From Prillingera fragicola (taxonomy: Eukaryota; Basidiomycota; Tremellomycetes; Trichosporonales; Trichosporonaceae): a stretch of DNA of 64,000 nucleotides. The position numbers and the translations under genes are program-made. The stretch lies in assembly GCA_002335605.1 (NCBI GenBank), contig BEDY01000012.1, forward strand, positions 310,001 to 374,000. Reading direction: 5' to 3'. The notes beneath the pieces were generated by a model. It saw nothing but the letters and a program-made list of their open reading frames with translations, did no database searches and was not told the origin of the DNA. The stretch's first letter is position 1. The number at the start of each line of letters is the position of its first letter. Shown one piece after another: positions 45,894 through 58,802 of this stretch.

Positions 45894-47357
45894 ATGGAGA
45901 CTGACAACGCGTTGCGACAGTGGCACGCACGGCAAGACGACAACCTCACGGGTGACAAACGCCAACTCGCCCAGCGCGCAGCGGCCCAGCGCCGACATCA
46001 AAGGCATGTCTCGCAGCCAACGAGGCCGAATGCTTTGCCACCGAGAACAACGAGCGGACACCGACACGCCGGGTCTCTGTCAGCTGAACCAGGCTTGACA
46101 CGACGACAATCCATGACGACCCAGGAGCGCTACGCTGCTGCGCGTGATCTCATCCAACCACCCCCAGAACGCCCATCCAGCCAAGTCGGCCAGGCAGTGG
46201 CACGACCACGTAACACATCTTCACAGCCCACCACAGCGACAGCAGCAGAGAAAGCCCGGCGCCGCGCCTCCCTAACGACCTCTCAACGCTACGCCGCCTC
46301 CGCCGCCCTCTCCTCCCAGCCAACCTCGACACAACCAGTAACCGACCGGCTGCGCAACTTTGTCCGCGCCGCAAGCGCCCCGCGCGAGCCACTGGGCAGA
46401 CCATCCATGACGACCTCGGAACGCTACCGCGCCGCCCGCGCCTCCGCGCAGAGCCAGCAGCCCACAGGCCCCAGTGCATCCCACCCAGCGACGCTCGGAT
46501 CCCAGCGCAAAGCCACCCTGGCATGCGAGGCCGAACCGAGCGTTCCTGGGCCTCACCCTGTCCGCTCCTCCGTGTATCCAGTCCTCAAGGACGACACGGC
46601 GGAGGAATACTATTTCAACGACCCCATGCTCGTCTCCGCCGTCGAGAGCTGCGGCATCAACGCCTCCCCCAGGACCAACGGCCAGGCGTGTGGGCTGTGC
46701 CAGCCCGAGTCCATGATGAGCCGCCTCTCGCTCCGCCCGGCCCGTGCCGGGGCATGCAAGCACACCGGAGCGCACGAGCGGGGACAGCCCCGCGTCTCCC
46801 TCTCGGTCCTCCGAGCCGTGACCGTAGCCAGCTCCACGGTGCAAGAGCCGCCCGAGCCCATCGCGCGCGAAGCGGGCGTGCTTCTCGGTCCCCTGTCGTC
46901 CCTCCGCGGTACAGACGTACCCGACTTCTTTGGCATTTTCGGGGTCGCCACTGAGACGCCCGCGGGGACAGGGGTGGTCTGGATCCGGCTGCAGACCCGG
47001 TGGGGGGGTGTGGTCGTGCCGGGTCGGCGGAGGGGGTTGCTGTGAGTTTCTAGCCTGGGGGAGCTGACGCGTAGCGACGGGCTGGTGGCGGTGTACGCGC
47101 GGTTCCACGCGTTGGGGGTCCTGCATGGGCGGGTTGGGTGGGGGAATGTCCGGGAGGGGCGTGGTGGGGTCCAGGTCGTGGACTGGACGGGTGCGACGGT
47201 TAGGGAGGGCTACACGGATGTCGAGTGGGAGCGGCTGTGTGGCGAGGAGATGGAGGAGGTTGAGAGGTTGTTTGAGCTGGGAGAGCTTGAGAGGGCCGTG
47301 GTCGTGCTGCCACCGGCTATTGGCCATGTTGACGTGGACGGGACCCCGGAAGAGTGA
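45894..47357 (+). CDS. Pseudokinase-like protein with three N-terminal SMTTxERY repeats
   Basis: Exons 45894-47041 and 47075-47357, with a 33-nt intron; 476 aa. The N-terminal half is basic and disordered and contains three short repeats: RRQSMTTQERYAAARD (70-85), RRASLTTSQRYAASAA (123-138) and GRPSMTTSERYRAARA (168-183); the RRxS cores resemble PKA sites. The C-terminal half resembles fungal kinase-like folds: AREAGVLLGPLSSLRGTDVP then FFGIFGV, then after the intron HALGVLHGRVGWGNV and VQVVDWTGA. In an active kinase these last two would be HxD...N and DFG. Here the catalytic-loop Asp is Arg, while the Asn and the DWT Asp are kept, so phosphotransfer is doubtful. The kinase-fold call is an inference. 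Confidence 0.6.
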
Positions 47358-47421
47358 GCTGTCAGAGGCGTTAGTGTCCGCGGGCGGCGCTAGGGTATGC
47401 TAGATGCATTATATGCTATGG

Positions 47422-48910
47422 TCAACGCTTCGAGTCATACCTGATCCACGCGACGCCGACGGTCGCCCCAGTGAGGAGGCACGCGACCATGATCGCCGTG
47501 TTGAGGTACGCAGCCGGCGGGGCCGTGAGCGTCGTGTCCGAGATCAACGCGCCGGCGCTCGGCGTGCCCGCGAGCGTACCCAGCCCCCGCGCCATGTACG
47601 CTACGCCGTTGATGGATGCAAAGTTTTGTGGCCCAAACAGCTCAATCAGCGCGGCGGGGAAGAGCGAGACGTAGGCCGATGCAAACGTGCCGTACATTAT
47701 CGAGTAGGTGATGAACAGCCCCTGGCCCGCGCCGAGGGACGTGGTGACTGTCGAGGGAATCCAGAAGACGATCGACGACACGGCCGATATGGCAGTGGTT
47801 ATGAGGAGCATGTTGACGCGCCCGTACCGATCCGCGAGCACGCCGAGGCAGATCTTGCCAATGGCGTTGAAGGCGTTGTTGATCGCGATGAAATTGGCGC
47901 CCTCCGTCGCTGAGTATCCTAGCGTGCGCGCGTAGGCCGAGAAGAAGAAGACGGGGGTGTAGTATGCGGCGCTCTGCAGAGCAGTGGCAATGAGCTGCCA
48001 CTGGAACATGCCTGTGCGGGCTACGCGCATGTCGACGAGGGGCACGTCGAGGAGCGAACGCAGGCGGGAGCGTGGGTTGGCGCGCAGGCGTTCCTTTTCT
48101 ACCGCTAGGCGGGCTTTGGTGGCCGGATCCCAGTCGAGCACGAGGGATCCGAGAACGATACACGTAGCTGTGATTGCGCCAGAGACGCGGAGGGCGTTGC
48201 GAAAGCCGAGAGCTTGATTCAGCGCGTGCATCGCCGGTGCCCAGACCAGGCCGCCGATGCCGGTGCCGCTCAGGATGATGCCCAGTGCCAGCCCGCGGTG
48301 GGTAGTGTACCATGTCGGCGCGACGGTCACCGCCGGCATGTACGAGAAGCACGTTGCGAGGCCGATAATGAGGCCCTGGGTGACGATAAACTGCCAGAGC
48401 TGCGTCGAGACACTGGCGAGCATGGATCCGACAAGGAAGAGGAACGCGCCAAAGAAGATTGCTGCGCGTGGGGAGAACCGGCGCGTCCATGCAATGACAA
48501 GGGGGGCGCCGATGAGCATGAACGACGCGCCGAGAGTGCCGATAATGTCGATCGAGGCGGCTGATGCCCCGCTAAACGGGTTGTTGGGCTGATGTGACAT
48601 TTCTTGGTACAGGTCTTGGTAGACGCCAAAGGCAAAGATCGAGCCGCATGTGGTAAAGATTACTAGAAAGGAGGAAATGCAGATTGCGATAGGGCGGCTG
48701 GGGTGTGAGTGGGGTCGAGCGGGGGGAGACTTACAATTTGCTATGTGGTGCTGGACTCTCGTCTCGGACAAGGGACGGAGTGGACGTTGTCGGGCCAGAG
48801 GTGCGGTTGAGAGACGAATGGCGCGAGAGAGTATCCATCGCTATACTCTCGCGGACACTGGACGCTGCTGGCGTTGGTGTCCGAGGTAGTGGGGCTATTG
48901 CTGTTGACAT
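47422..48910 (-). CDS. MFS transporter, monocarboxylate-porter-like
   Basis: Exons (minus): 48910-48735 and 48697-47422, with a 37-nt intron; 483 aa. A Ser/Thr/Pro-rich cytosolic N terminus (about 58 residues) is followed by RPIAICISSFLVIFTTCGSI, the typical first helix of fungal MCT-like porters, and FGVYQDLYQ just after it. AIFFGAFLFLVGSM, GTGIGGLVWAPAM, GKICLGVLADRYGRVNML and ISDTTLTAPPAAY follow. About 12 helices in all. Family members carry monocarboxylates, riboflavin or other small acids; the substrate here is unknown. The upstream region contains the TGATTTCTAA cluster. Confidence 0.88.
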
Positions 48911-49538
48911 TGTGTAGTGGATGATGGCAAGATGAGCGATGTCAAGCAGTCGGAGGCTCAAGGTAATATACGATTCGGCCATGTCCGGAGCCATGTGCGT
49001 GCCTCGTTAACTCGACCGCTGCTTCATGTCAGAGTTGGTGATGAGCGACGTCTTTCTCTTGCAGCCAGCGAATGGGAGATGCAGCTCAGATGTCGTTGCA
49101 AATGCTGGAGCTTTATTAGAATAAAATGCACCTTGGCGATGAACACGATGTGCACTCGTCTTGTCGAGATTGGTAGGTGCGAGTCTCTTATCAGGCCTCG
49201 ATGGCGGACTGGCCAGCGGCGTCTCGTGCAGCGTTGACTGATTTCTAAGGTCCATCATGGTATTTCTAATGCCTCTGCAGGCTTGGCCATCTGCATCGGT
49301 GGACTGCAGAGCATTGATTTCCAAGTAAACAATGATTTCTAACAACACCTGTGATTTCTAATACAATGTTCATTGATTTCTAATTGCCTCCGTCCAGCGA
49401 TCGCCGCGACGATCACTACTGACACCGAGACCTGCGCCCCTGCTCTGCCATGTTTGTTTGTATGGCTCTGACATTGACATGCACATCTACAACAACTACG
49501 TATGGTCTACAATGCTATGGAAACTATGTGTGCACTAC
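48911..49538. other. Intergenic region with decamer cluster
   Basis: Promoter of the MCT-like gene and 3' flank of the ADP-ribosylglycohydrolase gene. The cluster at 49239-49383 is listed separately. No gene seen. Confidence 0.5.
49239..49383. repeat. Cluster of TGATTTCTAA decamers
   Basis: TGATTTCTAA occurs at 49239-49248, 49333-49342, 49352-49361 and 49374-49383, with one-base variants TGATTTCCAA (49315-49324) and TATTTCTAAT (49261-49270). The last four copies are spaced 18, 19 and 22 bp. It lies 330-475 bp upstream of the MCT-like gene. Confidence 0.75.
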
Positions 49539-50909
49539 TCACAACCCAAACAATCGCCTCCCACTCTTCTTCTGAGCAGCCGCCTCGGCCTCGGTCCTCT
49601 CAATAACCTCGCGATTCTCCTCTGCCATCCGCGCCTGGAGCAGCATCCAGCGCCGCTCAATGTCGCGCTCACTCATCATACCCCTCCCGCCATCCATAGC
49701 GGTAGCACGGTCCTGCTTCCCGTCATACGTCCCCTCACGCACACCGAGGACGACGCACATGGCCTCGACCTTGCCGCGCAGCCATGTACCGTGCCGAAGC
49801 CCCAGCGTCCAGTGCGCGGGTAGAGCGGTAAACCCGACGTAAGCGCCAAGAAGGGCGCCGGCGCATGCAGCATTCGTGTCCGCGTCGCCGCCGCAGCGTA
49901 CCAGCTCGGTAACGAGACGGTCAAAGAGGCCGCGCTTGACTGCGAGAGCGTCCCCGGGTGAGCCAGCGACGGCGCGCATGGCCTGGCGGAGGAGGAGGAT
50001 GCCTGATCCAAGTGTCTTGAGGACGTAGCCGATTCCTGGCTTGTCGAGCTCCAAAGCCGCGAGGGAGGGCGCGTGCGTGTGTCGCCTGAGCTCGTCCGTG
50101 TCCAGGCCGGGCTCGCTGTTCTTGAACGGCCCCTCACGCCTGAACATGGGCAGGATTGTGTTGTTGTACGCGGCCACAGCGGCGTCAATCGTCGCGTCCA
50201 CGTCGGATTCCACTTGCACCTCGCCGCGGAGGATCCCGCGGATCAGAGCCACCTCGATCATGCACCCAACGACACACCGCGGGTCCACATGAGTGACGCA
50301 CGAGTATCGGGCAGCAATCTCCCACGTCTCCTCGAGCGTCCTCCCGACAGTCATCACGCCCAGAGGATGAGTCCGCATGACGCTCCCGTTTGGCGCTACG
50401 TCGTACCCGCCATTCTCCCATCGGTCGTGTGCAGCAGCGACGGGATCAGCGAGGTAGGCCGGGTGGCGAACAATGGCACCGACCGTCGCACCCAGGCCCA
50501 GCGGGGGCGTATCCAGCGCACGCAGACCTTGGTCTACCCACACATGCAGGCGTTCGGCGAGATCCCGCGCGCCAGCCTTGGGGTCATCGAGCACGTGCCC
50601 GTTAGAGTGCAAAAAGGACAGGAGGATGAGCAGCGCGTGGTCCGTGTCGTCTGTCCATTCCCCGGGCCGGTGTTTGAGCCTGTGAAAGTCGCGCGCAAAC
50701 GGTGTAGCAGCCGGGTGCAGCGTCCATGTCCCCGAGGGGTATTCGGCTGCGGTGCGGTCGGCGGAGAGAAACTCGGTGTACAGGCCGATGGCGTCGCCGA
50801 GGGCCGAGCCGAGGAGGACGCCGTGCGCGCGGTCGTGGAGTGTTGCGAGGGCTAGGCGGGTTGCGGATCGCGGGTCTAGGGTGGAGTAGAGAGATGCTGG
50901 GGTTATCAT
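49539..50909 (-). CDS. ADP-ribosylglycohydrolase family protein
   Basis: A single exon of 456 aa from MITPASLYST; an in-frame upstream extension reads like leader. AHGVLLGSALGDAIGLYTE (about 28-46) is the family's first helix. EWTDDTDHALLILL holds the Mg-binding Thr-Asp-Asp cluster (about 86-90). GGDADTNAACAGALLGAYVG holds the second metal motif (DxDT). Members remove ADP-ribose from proteins or cleave ADP-ribose conjugates using two Mg ions. All expected metal ligands are present, so it should be active. The C-terminal helix (ERDIERRWMLLQARMAEENREVI) and an Arg/Lys tail are extra. Probably cytosolic or nuclear. Confidence 0.9.
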   Translation of the reverse strand: MITPASLYSTLDPRSATRLALATLHDRAHGVLLGSALGDAIGLYTEFLSADRTAAEYPSGTWTLHPAATPFARDFHRLKHRPGEWTDDTDHALLILLSFLHSNGHVLDDPKAGARDLAERLHVWVDQGLRALDTPPLGLGATVGAIVRHPAYLADPVAAAHDRWENGGYDVAPNGSVMRTHPLGVMTVGRTLEETWEIAARYSCVTHVDPRCVVGCMIEVALIRGILRGEVQVESDVDATIDAAVAAYNNTILPMFRREGPFKNSEPGLDTDELRRHTHAPSLAALELDKPGIGYVLKTLGSGILLLRQAMRAVAGSPGDALAVKRGLFDRLVTELVRCGGDADTNAACAGALLGAYVGFTALPAHWTLGLRHGTWLRGKVEAMCVVLGVREGTYDGKQDRATAMDGGRGMMSERDIERRWMLLQARMAEENREVIERTEAEAAAQKKSGRRLFGL

Positions 50910-52879
50910 TGTTGCAAGGAGCGTTGGGTATGAACAAGCAGGCTTGTTGGAGGAGAAAGTGGATGGTGAGGAGGCAAGAGATGGACAAGCGGTGCAGCCG
51001 GTTCTCGTCGGATCCGAGGTTGATCCCGCCACCGAATGACCCGCGCTGGTGCAAGAGCAGTTTCCATTGTCGCAGAGCACGGCTTGGTGACCTCCAACGC
51101 TGCATACTCGTCGCGTTGTAGGCATCACATGCATCTCCAAGCACCACCTCTATGCACCTCTACTGCCTACAGCGGTCAGGCTACGGTTTAAACGCGGACA
51201 TCAAAACATTGGAAACTCGGGTGTCATCTGCTGGGGTGAAACGGGTGTCCTTGTAGTATGCAAGCATCTTTCTGCATCAATTCATCACAACCTTCGGTTG
51301 TGATGTCTGACTATCGGCGCCGCCAGGGCTATCACTGACATCCTCCAGAGCAACATCACGTCACGATGGATAGGAAGGGTTGTTTATCCCCAGTAACTGC
51401 CACATTTTGGCGAGTCTTTGTCAGAACTTGCCAAAGTGGATCTATGACTATTCCACAGCTGGCCACCCCTCGAAGTGAAGACGGCTCCTTCTGGCTCTGG
51501 TCCATACCATACATAGTATACGAATGAATAGCCATCGCTCAGGCCGATGAATGACCTTTCTCTGGAGGCCAGAGTGCTGATCATAATAAAATAATAAAAT
51601 AATAACGTCGACTATACACAGGAACGAGCATGACAGCGCCCTACAGATGACACGTGACAACGTGCCGCTGGTGCGTACGGTAGTGATACAAGTGCAGCGA
51701 TGACTCCTGACTGCATGGCCCCAGCTTGCTATGCAGTCTTGTGCATCTTTACTCGGACTGCAAACAGAATAAGGAAGGGACTCGTTGTTTTCGTCGCTGT
51801 TCCAGCGACTGGATTTGCGCAAAGGCCAAGATCCAAGACCGAGCATTATCCCAAGTGATTCCCGGCCGGTGCTCTGTTGCTAAGCAACGTAGAGAATGTA
51901 AAAGTCGTAGCAACCCTTCCCTTGGGATCGAGGCCAAACGTCGGTGGTCTTGAGGCATCTCGCCCCCTTTGAGACTTGTCGTTGACTGGGGCATCTCCGG
52001 CAACTATGTGGTACCTTCTTCTCGGTAAAGCCCGTCGACGTCACTGTGACGCAGCGCGTCTTCGCGTCCTACAGAGACAATGATCGGGGGAGCAAAGGCG
52101 ATGTGCTTTGGTGACGCGTTGTTGTCGTTCCTGGTAACCGACATGTGTCTAGTCACCGAACGAAGGGCCATGGGAAGGGTCCACGTTCCCGCTTCTGTTC
52201 CCGGACCGGTTGGAATGCTCGCCCGTTCTGTTTCAGTGTCTTGTTGTGGCCCAAGGTGCTGGAATCTCTCCTCTGCAGGCAGCATGCAGGAGCAGCATGT
52301 AGCATGTAGGTAGTCGTCCGGAATTGTGCCATTCAAAGAAGAAACGACTAAACCTTATCTCATTTCTGAAACAATCCGATTTCCCCTTGCCCCTGGTGTT
52401 TCGCGACTGATGGACAGGACATGTCAACAGTCTTGCTGACTTGAGCACTCGCGTCGTTTGTTTCTTGCTGCTGCTGCCTGAAGAGGGAACAGTCGCGTGG
52501 ACACTAGCATGACATCGGTCTCACCATCAACATTGGGGCATTCTTTCCACCGGCTGTGTGGGCTCGGCTCGGTACGAACGCCAACAGCACACCGGGATCC
52601 AACATTGATGGTCAGTCACCGTCCAACAGCCAGTAATCAACATGACGCGTCTAATGACACATCCGAGGCTGTGCTAACGACTGAACTTTCCGTGTGCTCA
52701 TTCTAAACATGGTACAAGTTTCCGTCCTCTTGGGTTGTTGGTTGAGAACGCGTCTTTGAGCGTTTCGAAAAGGTTGCGCAGCCCAGTCGCCGACGCGTGC
52801 ACGATGATCAGCTCATGCGCATATAAGAAGATGTCCATGGGCCTCCATTCCCGCCAACTCAACCTCTGTCTTCGCCACG
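50910..52879. other. Long intergenic region before the secreted-protein cluster
   Basis: Nearly 2 kb. Frames at 50726-51147 and 51384-52450 have no domains or splice support. An AT-rich AATAAAATAATAAAATAATAA stretch lies at about 51585-51605. TATAAG at 52822-52827 lies about 55 bp before the ATG at 52880. Confidence 0.45.
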
Positions 52880-56543
<3,664 letters not shown>

Positions 56544-57929
56544 ATGAAGTTTTCGACCACGAGCGCTCTGTGTATCTTGGCCATTCTCGGTGAGTGTTCT
56601 GTTCATATTGTTGTGGTATTGGGGCTAATGAATCTAGCTGGAGAGTCACTGGCCGCCCCCGTCCTCAACAACGTGCCACATGGTGTACGCAAGAGGTCAT
56701 GTGTGCGCTACACGTCGAGCTCTTCGACCAGCCCACTTGCGAGCGTCACCTCGTCCAGCTCTGTGGACACCGCCATCGCCAGCTCGACCGCCGCGCCGTC
56801 CAACGACACCCTCACTGTCACCTCGTCCAGTTCTGCCGACACTACCATCGCCAGCTCGACCGCCACGCTGTCCAACGCGACCCTCGCTGCCACCCCTTCA
56901 AGTTCTGCCGACACCGTCGCCAGCTCGACCGCCCCTTCCAATGCAACCCTCATTGCCACCTCACCAGGTGCCCAGAACACATCCGCCTCATCACTAATCA
57001 TGTCATCCTCGGCCGACGCAGTCTTCCTGCACGTCTCCGCCGCACCGGCGGCAGATGACTCTCGGCCCGACTTGGACGACAAGGCCACCTCCAAGGGCAA
57101 GTCAAAGTCCAAGTCCAAGACCAAGACCAAGACGAAGACCTCGACCAAATCCAAGAACAAGACCAAGACCAAAAGCAAGAACAAGACCAAGACCAAGTCC
57201 GCCAGCGAGGCTACAGAGACCTCCTCAGAGAATGACGCGGAGTCCGAGAGCTCTGCCACTGAGACCTGGGTCCCCACACAGCCTGTCGAGGAAGGCGTTC
57301 CCGCCGCTAGCGTCGTAACAGCCGGCGCAGCGACGGCGCATGAGCTCGTCCCCGCCAGCCCCGCAACGGCAGGCGCAGCGTCCACATCCACTTGGGCGCC
57401 TGAGCCGACTTCAACCTGGGACTCGGACGAGTCTGGTGAGCCGACTTCCACTTGGGAGACAGAAGAGACCCAAGCTACGCCGACTGGCAACTCTGAAGAC
57501 GCCGAGCCGACTTTGTCTGAGTGGACCCCCGAGCCCTCACCCTCTGAAGACTCTGAGCCCTCGTCCACCGACGAAGCCCCGTCCCCGACTGACGAGGACC
57601 CCTCGCCGACCCCGAGCGTCAGCGCGTTCTCGCCCCCGGACCAAGGAATCGGCAACATCGACCCACCAACGCCCACCATGCTGCCCATCTCTGGCGAAGG
57701 AGCAATCGGCAACATCGACCCTCCAACGCCCACCAAGCCGATCACCTCTGGCGAAGGGGGAATCGGCAACATCGACCCACCGGCGCTGACCCGCCCTGCC
57801 ACTCTAGTCACTTTTGAGCCACCACCAGGCATAACCCACGTTGAGCCGCCTCTGCTCCCCAGCCCGATCATTGGGCCGGTGACTCTCAATACCGTGTGGA
57901 TTCCCCCCTCTGCACGCGTCACGTATTGA
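56544..57929 (+). CDS. Secreted Ser/Thr-rich protein B with polybasic tract
   Basis: Exons 56544-56589 and 56638-57929; the 48-nt intron (GTGAGT...CTAG) is in frame; 445 aa. The first exon is 46 nt with a phase-1 intron inside the signal peptide, exactly as in the flanking genes A and C, and the mature start reads GESLAAPV like theirs (ENSLAAPV, ETILAAPV). No protease head. A Ser/Thr/Ala-rich, probably O-glycosylated region (about 40-150) is followed by a Lys-Ser/Thr tract (KSKSKTKTKTKTSTKSKN..., about 165-205), an acidic Pro/Ser/Glu region and three GNIDPPTPT-type repeats. Near the end IGPVTLNTVWIPP echoes the IGP(L/I)(R/T) motifs of A and C. Probably a wall or matrix protein; function unknown. 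Confidence 0.7.
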   Translation: MKFSTTSALCILAILGECSVHIVVVLGLMNLAGESLAAPVLNNVPHGVRKRSCVRYTSSSSTSPLASVTSSSSVDTAIASSTAAPSNDTLTVTSSSSADTTIASSTATLSNATLAATPSSSADTVASSTAPSNATLIATSPGAQNTSASSLIMSSSADAVFLHVSAAPAADDSRPDLDDKATSKGKSKSKSKTKTKTKTSTKSKNKTKTKSKNKTKTKSASEATETSSENDAESESSATETWVPTQPVEEGVPAASVVTAGAATAHELVPASPATAGAASTSTWAPEPTSTWDSDESGEPTSTWETEETQATPTGNSEDAEPTLSEWTPEPSPSEDSEPSSTDEAPSPTDEDPSPTPSVSAFSPPDQGIGNIDPPTPTMLPISGEGAIGNIDPPTPTKPITSGEGGIGNIDPPALTRPATLVTFEPPPGITHVEPPLLPSPIIGPVTLNTVWIPPSARVTY

Positions 57930-58802
57930 GCGCGTCAGCGTTGTGACCCCCACTTGACACCTTCCTAGGACGAGCTTACGAGGGATAAGAACAGCCGCCT
58001 TGAATCCGGGATCGTTGCTTTTATGGCTGGACCAGAGGCCGATTTCTAGGTACAGTACTGCACAGAACATGGGACCTGAGAGCTGTTCGATTCGCAGACG
58101 CTGCAGCAGCACTCGTCGTCACATGGGGTTTTGTACGATTTGAGGGCAATGCTGCAGTACATCAGACAGGCCATGTAACGTGACTATCAGGAAAGGGTTT
58201 GCCGCTTAGCGGCAGCCGAGTAGCCAGCACTAACAGAGAGAACACTGCAAGGATCCTTGTGAGAGAGAGGACAAAGGCGGTGATAAGTAGTAGTGAGTAC
58301 CCTTACCAAAGTTCACCGAGGCACCACCGAACGTCTACCATCCATCCTGTGCCTTGCACTTGCATTCGCCGGGCCCCTACGGTTTGCTTGCATTCGCCGG
58401 CCCCTTACTGTTTGGATCAATGTCTCCAAGATACCCACTGCAGTCGCGTCTACAAAACGCGTGTACAGTACGCGTTGGCAGTTCAAGGTCGCATCTAATG
58501 TACATCCGGCACGCGGCACGGCGTTTGATTCGAAACGTCTAGATGATAACAAATTCGTCATCCTACTCATGCTGCTGACGTTGTTGATAACAAAACATTC
58601 AGTAAGAATGCTCGTTCCAGACATGGCTCCAGGCTTTACTGGCTCTGAACGAGAAGAAGAACCCTCGATATCAGTTTCTCACACCTCGACCACTAGCTGC
58701 TACGCGAGGGGGTTGACAGCTTGGCAGTCGTGACTACTCGCGCATATTTGAGACAGGACAGATGCACCATGCACTTAGTTTGTCCCCAGTTCCATCACAA
58801 TC
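57930..58802. other. Spacer between secreted genes B and C
   Basis: 3' flank of B and promoter of C, with a 28-bp tandem duplication listed separately. No gene seen. Confidence 0.5.
58359..58414. repeat. 28-bp tandem duplication
   Basis: Two copies (58359-58386 and 58387-58414) of a unit beginning CTTGCATTCGCCGG and ending GTTTG, with three mismatches. It lies about 400 bp upstream of secreted gene C. Confidence 0.8.

Noticed and set aside
56708..57922. 404-aa antisense frame over secreted gene B
   Set aside because: A shadow caused by Ser/Thr-rich codons; it has no start context or domain.
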